Shown here: in pieces, positions 37,060 to 48,001 of the stretch
How positions within the stretch are numbered: position 1 is the stretch's first letter
Layout: each line of letters starts with the position of its first letter
Source: Crotophaga sulcirostris
Taxonomy: Eukaryota > Chordata > Aves > Cuculiformes > Crotophagidae
Reading direction: 5' to 3'
Length of the DNA: 64,000 nt
Assembly: GCA_013397455.1 (NCBI GenBank)
Contig: VYZB01000274.1
Location: 794,614-858,613, forward strand
The notes under the pieces: model-generated
What the model was told of the DNA's origin: nothing
The model's input: the letters and a program-made list of their open reading frames with translations, nothing else
The model's database searches: none
Translations under genes and position numbers: made by a program

Positions 37060-39554
37060 CCTATTAAGCTTGCAAGCATCCAGTACACCTGCCTTACACA
37101 GAAACTGACCCTTCTATTGGATAACAAAGTCCAAAACATATTTTCAGCCATATGAGCAGGCAGAGAGCTGGAAGCAAGAGTGAGAAAGGAAAGTTTGATC
37201 TAGAAAGTCTGAAACTGCACTCAGAATTTTCTCCAAATATTGTCTTCTGCTGTTTTCACAAAGTCTGAATGTTGCCCTGCAGCAAATAACTAAAGGGGAA
37301 AAAACGTTTTGTCACAAATCAGTTTAAGGTAGCTGTACCTGACAAACAAACAAAAAAACTCACAGGCCTTCATATCAAAGAAGGGATGGCTAGTCCAACA
37401 AGCTCTCCTAAGATTAACTTTTCAAATCTCATGAAAGAAGTTGTCTCCCTATAAACCACTTTGGTTTATTTTTTTTTTAATGCAGTTGTCATGAATCTCT
37501 CAATTTAAAGAATGAGAAGTGTGTTTGGGCAAAGTACTGATGTGGGGTTTTTTACTGTTGTTCGACTGCGTAGTTTTCCTGAATTTCCTCTTCACTCTTT
37601 CCTCTGACTTTCTGTTTCCTGCTGCTGCAGACTGTTAAGACCCTGACACTGATTTGCATGACAATAGTTTCCCTATAGACCAAGTCTGCAATACTTTGCG
37701 AGGGCCAAGGGAATGCAGCAAGATTGGACAGACCAGACCAGCTCCAGTGCAAGGTCCAGCAAACCCAGGATCATATACCATAACCTTTTTCAAGAGATAT
37801 GAACAGTTCAAACCTAGAACTCATTTTTGTACTGATACTTAAGGTTAATACCTTCTCTGCAAGCAGTTAAGCTTTATGATGCATATGTGACATATTATCA
37901 TCCATGAGATGCTGCAGAGAAGACATGTTATCTCTCCCACCCACCTTCGGGCACCGGTGCAGCTTTCAAAGTCTTTTAATATTACTGAGCATGTTCTCAC
38001 TGTCGTTAGATTTCACCAGCTTGGTTGAATACAGTCATAAAAGCGGACGGGTAGGTTCATCAGGTACATTAATTACCCAAATTACTTATAAGTAAAATTA
38101 ATTTTAGAGAGCTTAGAGGCTGTATGGTAAGACTGCCATAAAAGAGAGACAATGTTAAATATTAATGATGGAATTAAATATAAATACCTTTCTTAGAGAT
38201 CTTCTAGTTAATAACCAGCAGAATTATTTTGATATCAAAAAATGACAAATTATCAAATCTAAGAGAAAAATCTAATATTTAGAGTGGATCTGTCATCAAA
38301 ATATATACAGAAAGTCTGCATATATTTTTATCTGTTCTTCTGATGAGACCAAGTACAAAAAAGACTTTCCACAAGCCAAAAGTTATGAGAAATTACAGAA
38401 TCTTAGTTTAGGAATGGAAGTTGATTAGGATAATTACATAGTGCAGTAGAGGGAATTCTTTCTGCTCCCTGCAACTCGACTAAATGCTGTGTTTGAAAAC
38501 TACCAAAATTACCAAGTATACAAAGGGATTTTGTGTTACTTGGTTTAATGCTCACCTTCAAAAGGCACATTCTCTTTTCATTCTCTGCAATGTAATATGG
38601 GAGCTGGATTACCCTGTGAAATAGCACAGGTTCAGATCCTAGCTGCAATCCAGCATTCAGCAGGAAAGAAAAATATTTCTGTCAGTTTTAACACACATTT
38701 AAATAAGAAGTGGGCTTTGATTTGTTTTTCGAATAAGATGCATCATGAGATGACCTTTCCTTCTGTATATACTTTTGTGGGAACATAAGATGGTAGCCAC
38801 GGTTCTTGACCTCAGAGACATAACATGCATGGCCAACACAGAAGGACACTGGAAGAGAAAATGCAGTTAAAATATTATTGAAAGCTCATAGGTTTTTATT
38901 AAGCATAAAATACAAATAATAATGACTCAAACAGATTACTAACTGCAAATTTCCTCAAATAGTGCAGTTCTTGGAATTTCACAATGGTCTAAGAGAAGAA
39001 TTTTGGGGAAAAAAAAAGCAGCAGATTTTGCTCCAATGGGTTTAAAGTACTCAGTTATTAATAAGAAGCAGAACTGTCAGAAATTTCAGCAGCTTCTTCC
39101 CTCTAGCAACATATACTTTGCTTATAGTTCTGAAAGAAATAAGACACCTGGGAGAAAAAATATCACTCTAATAATTCTATAATAACTTAGTTTGAAATCC
39201 TTCTAATCTTACCATGGCATAGTTCCAGTTGTGCTATTAAATCAGCTTGGTTACTCTTCTGGAAAACACTTAAAAAGCCCAAGGTCTACTTTAGTCATAA
39301 GAAAAATATATTTTGTTTTTTCCATTATAAAAATATATCAGCACTATGCTTATGGAAGTAGAATGTAAAAACAGACAACATTGTCTCAGGTGACTAAGTT
39401 AAAATAGTCAAAAGCAGTTAAAAATGAGGAAACAGAGGAAAATATAAGTTGGCTATTTTAAACAAAAAGCCTCCTTTGGGTACAAGAAATATGGCATTAG
39501 AAGGAAAAAAAAATACTGCAGGGACTAAAAGACCATGATGCTATGCAAAGTGAA

Positions 39555-39632
39555 ACATGATGAAACTATACCATTTATTAGTCAACAGTGATGAGCTCAA
39601 AGTAATACCTTGAATGTATAGTTTCATCATGT
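39555..39632. repeat. 17-bp perfect inverted repeat with 44-base spacer
   Basis: The left arm ACATGATGAAACTATAC (39555-39571) is the exact reverse complement of the right arm GTATAGTTTCATCATGT (39616-39632). The arms could form a hairpin, or could be the ends of a very small MITE-like element of 78 bp. No flanking target-site duplication is obvious. Confidence 0.8.
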
Positions 39633-41651
39633 AATACTACATACATGAAACTAGAGAAATATTAAAACATCACATGTCTATCTATTTTAAAAGTCTTTCA
39701 TGTCAAGACTTTCCAATTGGAAAACTCAAAGTCATCATGAATATTTTTAAGAAAGCACAAATTATGAGTAAGAATTTCTTTGATAATGCTATTGCAGAAC
39801 TAGGTATTCTGAGGAAAATGATTCAATGAGAGACAGAGTCTTTGAAAAAGGAGAGAGAGTGTTAATTTTTAATGAAAAAGAATGAAGGAAGGTTTGATAA
39901 AAAGTATCAGCAAAATGACTATTGAAGTTGAACAGAGATCTTGATGTGATACTCAGTGAGATATTATCTTGACATAATACTACAGTGCAAACTTCAAGGC
40001 TCAAAAAAGGGAATACTGGTTTTGTAAAATGTGTGACTGGACTCTAGATTTTGCTTCCAGAAGAAACTTCTGCAGCCAACAATCCAGGAATATTAGCAGG
40101 TGAACATAAGAATGGATACAAATGTCGGAAAATGTATCAACAACATCATGCAGGAAGAAGTGAGGGAGCGCATAAACCGTGAATAAACACATCTGGAAAG
40201 CAGGCTGCTTATGTCTTTTCCTGCATCAACGAACATTGTCTGTGTTTTGAGACAGCAGGTATGCAGGATGGCACCAGGGCTGGTTCATCCCTAGTTATCC
40301 TCCATGAAAACCCTCCACTTTAGCATTTGCTTCTCCGGGAGAGATGATGCAGTGCAACAGAGAAGCATGCAGCAGTTTCTTGGCAATGATAGTATATTGT
40401 ATAATGATAATATTTCATTGAAATTGCTGGCATTTTCCTCCAATACTTCTTGCTTGTCCGACTCCAAAATATGCCTTATATTTACACTAAATTCTGGGAA
40501 ACGAACACAGACCTTTAGGGTCACTGTTGCATGTTTGCAAAAGGAGTCGTAATGAAGCTGGACAACTTACAAATAAATATCTCAAAAATATAAAAATTAT
40601 AAAGAATAACAACACAGTAGTCATTCCAGCAGTAAAAGTTTTACTTAAATTTTTGCAATCTAAATTTCACAAGTACAGAGTATATTCCATTCCAGGAGTT
40701 CACAATTGTGAGTGTACTTAAAGGTGTAGATCATTGATCATGTATATTCAATAATTACTTTACAAAAGGACTCACTTTTGTTGATAGCAATATGCAAGAA
40801 ATAGCTCAAGTTACGGAGTCTTGAAGTAGAGATATGACATTACTGTCACCAGGATGAAGAATCTGTGATTTTCCATTGTGTTTTTTTCAGATTTAGATGT
40901 AGTAAAAATACCAATGCAAATGCAGTGGCACATACTTAGTACAAATGATTAGTGAAGTGAAATGGAAAATATTATTTGTCATTTCAGAGAAGATCATTTG
41001 ACTTTTCCGCTTTTTAAAATGCATGTCATAAAAAGTTTCTGTAAATAAAGACAAAATAAAACAAAACCCACTAAAAAATCCACTATAAAATTTGTTGGAG
41101 TTATTCTTGTCAGCTATTAGTCATTGTATTTATCTGATCTTACTATGTCACCATTATGTTCCTACTACATAACTGCTAGATTTAAATACTTAAAAATAAT
41201 ATTAACGTCTTACAATAAATAATAAAATAGTAAGCAGTCCTATTTTTATGTAAATGCCAGTGGTGAGCAAATGAGCATTTCTTATCTAAAAATTTGTGTG
41301 CACAGAAATCAAGTCATGAAACTTTGTAAAAACTAATGAATAATGCTGTATACACTAATTTTCTCTAAGCGGTATGTTTTCCTCTATTTTAAGTCAACAT
41401 AAAATCACGAAGTGTGTAGTAATTCAAAAAGGGATTCACAATGGAAAAATAGATAAATTGCAAAGTTTTTCTAACAGACTAAGTTCATAGTTTCTGTGTT
41501 TAAATATTATTTTTTCCTGAGCAAAACAGGAGCATATTGTTCAAAATAGAACGTTCAAAAAAGTCAAGATATTAAATTAAACTGATTAAATCAAAACAGA
41601 AATTAGTAACAGTTGTCAAAAATGTTGGTTTTATTTTTCCCTTCCAAATAG

Positions 41652-41670
41652 ATTTATTTATTTATTTATG
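41652..41670. repeat. (TTTA)n microsatellite
   Basis: About four to five TTTA units in a row. Confidence 0.8.
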
Positions 41671-41848
41671 ACTTTTCCCCTAATAATATCTGAAACTAAT
41701 GGGAAAAGTTAGAAAGCATTTAAAACTCTTTTGTATATTTGGAGCAATCTTGTTAGCAAGAATGCTTAAACATTATCATTATAAATGTTTCTCTCCTGTT
41801 GCTTATAAATGCACTATATTTTTCATCTTTTCCTCAGTAAATGTCATG

Positions 41849-43265
41849 GAATCATAGAATGGTGTGGGTTGGAAGAGACCTTACAGATCACATAGTTCCA
41901 ACCTCCCTGCCATGGGCAGGGACGCCTCCCACCAGCCCAGGCCACTCAAGGCCCCACCCAACCTGGCCTTGAACACCTCCAGGGAGGGGGCAGCCACAGC
42001 TTCCCTGGGCAACTTGTCATAAAGAATTTCTTCCTAATATATAATGTAAATCTTCACCCTTCCAATTTAAAGCCATTCTTCCTCATCCTATCACTACATG
42101 CCGTTATAAAAAGTCCCTCCCCAGTTTTCAAGTAGGCCCCCATTGGGTACAATAAGGCTGCTATGAGGTGTCTCCAAAGCCATCTGTTCTTCAGACCGAA
42201 CAACCCCAGCTCAGTCTGTCCTCATAACATAGGTGCTCCAGGCCTTTGATCGTCTTTGTAGCTTCCTCTGAATCCATATCAACAGTTCCATATCCTTCTT
42301 ATGCTGAGGATTCCAGAACCAAACATGATACTTCAGGTGGGGTCTCACAAGAGCAGAGTAAGGGGGCAGAATCACTTCCCTCGCACTGCTGGAAGTGCTT
42401 CTTTTGATGCAGCCCAGGACACAGTTGGCCTTCTGGGCTGTAAGTGCACATTGCTAGCTCATGTTGAGTTTCTCATGAGTCAGCACCCCATGTACTTCTC
42501 CACGAGGCTGCTCTCAACCCCTTCATCCCCCAACCTGTATTAAAACTGCAGATTACCCCAACCCAAGTGTAGGACGTTGCACCTGGCCTTGTTGAACCTC
42601 ATGAGGTTCACACAGGCCCACTTCTCCAGCTTGTCCAGGTCCCTCTGGATGACATCCTATCCTCCTTGTGTGACAACTGCCCCACTCAGCTTGATGTCAT
42701 CTGCAAACTTGATGAGGGTGCGCTTGATCTTGCTGTGTATACCATCGATGAAAATATTAAACAACACTGGTTCAAGAACTGACCCCTGAGGGACACCACT
42801 TGTTAGAGATCTCCATCTTGACATCGGGAAATTGACCATTACTCTCTGAATGCAACCATCCAACCAATTCCTTATCCACCAAACAGTCCACCCATCAAAT
42901 CCATATCTCTCCAATCTGGAGAGAAGAATGCTGTGAGGGACTGTGTCAAAGGCTTTACAGAAGTCTAGATAGATTACATCCATTGCTCTTCGTATGTCCA
43001 CTGTTGTGGTCACCCCACCATAGAAAGCCACTAGTTTGGTGAGGCAGGACTTGCCCTTGGTGAAGTCATGCTGGCTGTCTTGAATCACCTCACTGAACTC
43101 CATGTGTTTTAGCAGAGCTTCTAGAAGGATCTGATACAGGATCTTCCCAGGCACCAAGGTGAGGCTGACAAGTTGGTAGTTCCAAGGGTCATCCTTCCTA
43201 CCCTTTTTAAAAATGGGCACCATTTTGCTCTTCCAGTCACCAGGGACTTCCCTGACTACCCTTAC
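41849..43265 (-). repeat. CR1 LINE, 1.4 kb, antisense, 5'-truncated
   Basis: The left edge is GAATCATAGAATGGTGTGGG followed by the TTGGAAGAGACCTTACAGAT block, the antisense CR1 3' tail and 3' UTR. The interior is the antisense polymerase C-terminal region and most of the RT domain. The CR1 match fades near 43260, after the segment encoding the RT start (VPIFKKG). It meets a sense-strand CR1 3' fragment within about 70 bases. Substitutions and frameshifts are fewer than in the copy at 3861-5190, but the element is incomplete and non-autonomous. Confidence 0.95.
42657..43223 (-). pseudogene. CR1 reverse-transcriptase open frame, 188 codons, partial
   Basis: This frame covers most of a CR1-type reverse transcriptase domain. 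It begins with [15 protein letters not shown], then shows motif A ([13 protein letters not shown], residues about 85-97), motif B ([11 protein letters not shown], residues 142-152) and the catalytic box FADD (residues 173-176). The two catalytic aspartates of FADD and the motif A aspartate are present. In motif B the family's usual SVLGP is SVLEP, a glycine-to-glutamate change likely to be harmful. The frame stops about 12 residues after FADD, so the thumb and C-terminal regions are lost to a frameshift or stop. No endonuclease domain is present. It is a dead LINE copy, not a host gene; the ATG start is internal to the family protein. Confidence 0.93.
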
Positions 43266-43329
43266 ATAGATGCTGATGTTTTCCAGTCTCTAACACTCAT
43301 TTTCAATGGTTCCAAGAGATTATATGAGG

Positions 43330-43447
43330 TAGGGCACCAGTTTACCTCAACCAAAATGGCTTTCATGCAGGTTTCCAGGGTCAGTAACATACAAAGGTCA
43401 GTAATGATCGAAGGCCTTTTCCAACCAGATGATTCTATGATTCTATG
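43330..43447 (+). repeat. CR1 LINE 3' end, sense orientation
   Basis: The right edge reads GATGATTCTATGATTCTATG, the sense-strand CR1 tail, preceded by GATCGAAGGCCTTTTCCAAC, the usual end of the 3' UTR. Only about 120 bp can be assigned. It lies in opposite orientation to the CR1 at 41849-43265, so CR1 tails mark both outer edges of a 1.6-kb block. Confidence 0.85.
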
Positions 43448-45575
43448 TTGATTGGTTAAATTTTGTCCACTGCAAAGGAAGCCCTTTCCCCTAAAAAGGA
43501 GAACTCTTAATGAGAAGCTAAAAGGCAAGTATAGAAACAAAAATACCAGGAGTTCTCTCTAAGGAATTTTGGACAAAGCAGGTAGAGGAGGGGTTCTCAT
43601 TTTAAAAGAAATTTCAGTATTAACTTAATTTTAAAAAAAAAGAAAATAAAACAACCCCCCCAAAAATATTAAAAAGTACTGTGCAAAGCAGGTTTCTTTG
43701 AATATGAGATTATAATTCTTTTTCAGCTAGTCTTCTTTCCACATGGTGGGAAAAGATACATATTTTCCAAGATTTTTCACTTTGTATTCCTGAAGTCTAA
43801 AACTGACAAAAAATGTTTCAATGAAAATATATATCATTTGAGGTTTGGTTTTCTTAAATAATTTTTTCAAAAAGAAACTTTACAATGAGCCCAAAACATT
43901 TAATCGACTGACAAAATTGGAAAAAACCCAAAATCCTGTTTTCTCAGTGCTTTCAATTTATGCAGTTGAAGAAATAATTTGAACTATCACTGGACATAAA
44001 AATCAGATAAAACTTACTTGTCTTCAGTAGTGTTATGATTATCATAAAATGAAAAATACATGCAGGTACACAAATCACAAAAATTTTGTACCACCAGAAA
44101 CATTCCAAGTGATCACAAAATTGTGAAACATCGCCCTGAAACTTTGCAGAAGCTTTTTATACAACAACAGCAAGCCTAGGCCAGTTGTCCTGAACCTAAG
44201 GTTTTCATGTTGAAATTAATTCCATTGCAGTAACTAAGGAAGCTAAATGGACAGAGAAATGAAGACACAAAAGATTGGAGTGACATGCCCACAGGTATAA
44301 AAACAACCATTGACTAAGAATAATGGAGCTCAACAAGTCCTTATTCACCAGCCACGCCACTCTTTAGACATCACCTTAATTCTCCCTATAAAGTAGCTAA
44401 TTTCAGAGGCAGGATATTAGATGAAACGCACCAATGATCTGCCAACCTCATTTCTGCATCATGTTTAACATCCTTAGTTTCTACTGAGTTCGGCAATTAT
44501 AAAAAGGTACAGAGTAGCTTGGAGCATGAGAACACCGTGAGACAAGCTTTTTTCTCTTCCGTTTTTTAAAAAATTCTTTTGAGCTTTAATGACTGATATA
44601 ATTATGATATAGTGCTTGTGTGTGCTTGTGTAATTCCAGACCATTAAACTCCTCTACCATGTGTAAAATGGAAAAACTCCATCATTATTATTAAAAGAAC
44701 AATACACAGAAATAATTAGTATTTATTAGCCTAGTCGCACTGAAAATGGGTGAACAAAAGCAAGTGCTGAGGCTGGAGTGTCAATTTTTAATTAAATATA
44801 TCACTATTAGCTGTGGCTTCATGAAAGACCACTGTAATTTCTGAAAACTGTCTAGGTACAAGTTGACAATACAGGTTTATTACCACTTCATCTGTGATCA
44901 AGAGCATGCTTTTTGAGAGAATTTCCCAGTCATATCCATGTAATTAATATTTCTCTATTTCATGGAGCACTTTCAGTGCATGGTGATAGGTTCTCTTTTG
45001 GAAAAGAGTTAACCAAAACCTACAGTCCAGAAACTCTCCTAATATGCTTTACCTGCTGCACTTTTTCAGTTCACAGGACTAGTCTAGGGGTAATCCAAAG
45101 TAAAGCAACCTGAATTTGAATGTCAGCCCTAAATGCTAAGTTGTGCAGATCTACTCCTTTTGCTCTACAATACCTGCTAATGTAGACAGACCCTTGTTTT
45201 CCTTCTACTCTCCTTCTATCTTCATCTAACTTGAGCCACATACACAGTTTTAAGACATAGATATTGTACACACTACCTATTGATAGTAAATAATTATAGA
45301 AAACTACCTTATTATACTGCTTTTCAAGTACAGCAGCAGTTGGTATAATGTTTCTATCAGCAGACTAAAATGGTGTCCACTGCTACAGAGGGAAGATTAC
45401 AGTAGGTTTTGACAAGACTATCAACATAAAGTACAGCTGAAAAATGTTTCTGTACTCACTCCAGTGTTCCTCTGTTGGAATTTTTTTCTAATTATTTAAA
45501 TGAAACAGGGTCTTTTTCCGTTGTGTTTTATAAAATCTATTACATAAGTCCCTTGTAGCCTAAATCACTTTTTGG
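43448..45575. other. AT-rich unique DNA, no gene seen
   Basis: No coding evidence. The part at 44570-44840 is AT-rich with TAATTA-type motifs and few simple repeats, and could be a conserved non-coding element; that needs alignment to decide. Confidence 0.45.
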
Positions 45576-46104
45576 GGACTATGCTGGGTTGAGAGCAGCC
45601 ACCAACTAAGCCTCCACCTCTTGCTTGCTCAGTCCCCACCAGATGCATGGGAAGATAAAACAAGAAGAGCTCATGGGTTGAGAGAAAGGTCATCTAATAC
45701 ATGAAAGGGGAAAAAAGGACAAAATAAGAGTGATAAAAAAGCAATAACTCACCACCTTTCACCAGCAGACTGATGCATAGTCAGTCTCCAAGTGATGATT
45801 GCTTTGGGAAAAACTGCTCTCCACCTTGCAGTTTTACTGCTGACCATGATGTCGTATGATATGGAATATCTCTAGTTAGTTTGGGTCAGTTTTCCCAGCT
45901 GTGCCAAATCCCAGTATCTTGCACAACTCTCCAAGTACTCCTTGTGAGAGCAGAGAGAAACAAAGAAGGCATTGATGGTGTACAAGTACTGTTCAGCAAA
46001 AGTAATTAATCAGTGTGTTATCAATGCTGTTTGGGTCACAGTTCTGCAACACAACCTGTATGGGCTGTTGGGAAGAGAACTCCATCCCAGCCCCACCAAG
46101 TACA
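45576..46104 (-). mobile_element. Avian ERVL-like solo LTR (antisense)
   Basis: Read on the plus strand, the element starts near CTGGGTTGAGAGCAGCCACC and has GAAGAGCTCATGGGTTGAGA at about 45665-45684. It later has GTATGATATGGAATATC with TTTGGGTCAG, and ends with AACTCCATCCCAGCCCCACC and TACA. This order matches the reverse complement of a common avian ERVL-type LTR that begins TGT and ends ACA. The middle is shorter than I remember for the full family, suggesting deletions. No second LTR or internal retroviral sequence flanks it, so it is a solo LTR. Boundaries are good to about 10 bases. The family assignment rests on memory of the consensus. Confidence 0.75.
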
Positions 46105-47457
46105 GAAATCTTATTTTTGTTTTAGCACTCTTGAACGGCACAGAAGTTTTTTAAATTTGTACGGACCTGTAATGCCTCGGCAAGCTTGGCATTTGCATCT
46201 TTGACTCATCTTTGATGCTTTTGGCTCAGCCATACACACACAGACTACTTCTTCTGTCGATACAGATAGTCACGGGGTGTTAGTTTTCTGACCCCAGGAG
46301 TTCCTGGACACTGAACTTCCAAGGCATTTCAAAAGAAGACAACAGTAATCATTTGGAAAAAAGCTGAGGCTATTTTGAGGAAATAAAAAAGCAACATCTT
46401 ACTTGAAGCATTTTACTTTCGTCATAACAAGTCAAAGCTTGACACTATTTTGAGCACAGAAATATGTCAGTAAGAGTCAAAGAAGACACCAGATGTAAAA
46501 GGACATATTATGAATGTTACATGAGATATCAGTCATGTTGATGTTAAAATTAGAGCTGGTCTTTAACATTTCATAGAGGACAAGGACATATATGCTTGTG
46601 TAACTGAATTCTTGCCACCGCAGGATTGTCAACGATTGCTTCTGACAGCTGTATTACCTGTAAGGAAACATGAAAAGGCACTTAATAATTTTCATAAGTT
46701 TTCTTGTCACTTGGGGCAACACAAAGTATTCAGTCTTTTGTGCCCTCTTCTCTCCCTGTTTTCATAAGCTGCATACAGAAACCTGGCAAATTTCTTCACT
46801 CTACAAGACATTTTCTACACCAATTTTCTTTAGAGCACTTATATTAGTGCTAGTCAAAACAAATATTCAAGGTCAAAAAAACACACTCAATAAAGTCTAC
46901 TCTCTTCTAAACCCTATTAAACCCCCTCATAAATCTTAGGAATTCTGACTTCCTAAAACTAGAGTTATTGAACGTCAGGGTTGATTTAATTGTAAATCTT
47001 AATAGCTAGATATGCAGAGTCTGCCCCTCATAAAATACGTGCTTCTGCTTCCCTTTATTGATTGTACATAGATACAATTAAAACTCAAGCTTGGTCCAAA
47101 ATACAAACAATGTAAGTGTGAGAAGTGAACTGTTACAACAAATAATGCATAAAGCAGAAATGAGAGTGTTGTGTGAGTCACAGTCAAGTGGGTAAAGAAC
47201 CTGACTTCTTACTAGGAAGGAAAAAGAAAAAAAAAGGGGAGGAAGAAAGACACAATATCCACTACTTTCCCCATCTCATTCATGGAGAATATTATGGTTC
47301 TGCCCATAAGAATTTTCCAATGAGAAGATTTTTCAATTGGGTCACACTGCTACTTAGAGTGAAAAAAAAATAGTCTTTCTGAAAATACTGCTTTCAACAT
47401 CCTGGGAATATTAAATGGACAACGTGATTACTTTGATAAACTGCAATGTGAAAAGTC
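46105..47457. other. AT-rich unique DNA, no gene seen
   Basis: Contains an A-rich, purine-rich tract at about 47218-47240. Open frames are of chance length (up to 89 codons at 46670-46939) with no recognised features. Confidence 0.5.
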
Positions 47458-48001
47458 AAGGGAGGTGATTTTTTTCATTCTACTTCACTCTCGTGAGACC
47501 CCACCTTGTGTATTGTGTCTAGTTCAGGTGTTCTCAGAACAAGAAACACACGGATCCGTAGGAGTGAGTCCAGAAGATGGTCACAAAAATGATCAGAGTG
47601 CTGGAGCACTTTCCCTATGAAGAAAGGCTGAGAGAGTTGGGGTTATTCAGCCTGGAGAAGAGAAGACTCTGGGCAGACCACATTGTGGTCTTTTAGTACT
47701 TAAAGGGGACTTATAATATAGATGGAGATAGACTTTTTACCAAGGCCTGTAGTGACAGGACAAGAAGTAACAGTTTTTAACTGAAAGAGGTTAAATTTAC
47801 ATTAGATATGAAGAAGATAATTTTAATGGTTAAAGTGGTGAGTCACGGGAACAGGTTGCTCAGAGAAGCTGTGGATGTCTCCTTTCTGACAGTGTTAAAG
47901 GTCAGGTTGGATGGGGATTTAATATGTCCCTTCCCATGGCAGGCATTTGAACTAGACGATCTTGAAAGGTCTCTTCCAACCCAAACCTTTCTATATTTCT
48001 G
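47458..48001 (+). repeat. CR1 LINE 3' part, sense orientation
   Basis: The left part reads GGGAGGTGATT and later CGTGAGACCCCACCTTGTGT, the sense-strand CR1 region after the RT core. Next come the translated block [18 protein letters not shown] (around 47620-47675) and the 3' UTR with GATCTTGAAAGGTCTCTTCC AACCCAAACC. The tail is degraded (TTTCTATATTTCTGTG). A stop interrupts the frame right after the KRRLW block (VVF-stop-YLKG), so nothing functional is encoded. It is one of two sense-oriented CR1 pieces in the window. Confidence 0.93.

Larger units (their letters stand above)
31457..41848. other. Unique DNA, no gene recognised
   Basis: About 10.4 kb containing the longest open frame of the window (33542-34051, minus strand, 169 codons) and overlapping frames at 34785-35439. 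None shows a domain, homology I recall or splice context, so I do not annotate them as genes. Small repeats and one inverted repeat are listed separately. Confidence 0.45.

Noticed and set aside
38393..38430. CR1-like words (ACAGAATCTTAGTTTAGGAA)
   Set aside because: Weak partial similarity with no continuing CR1 sequence.
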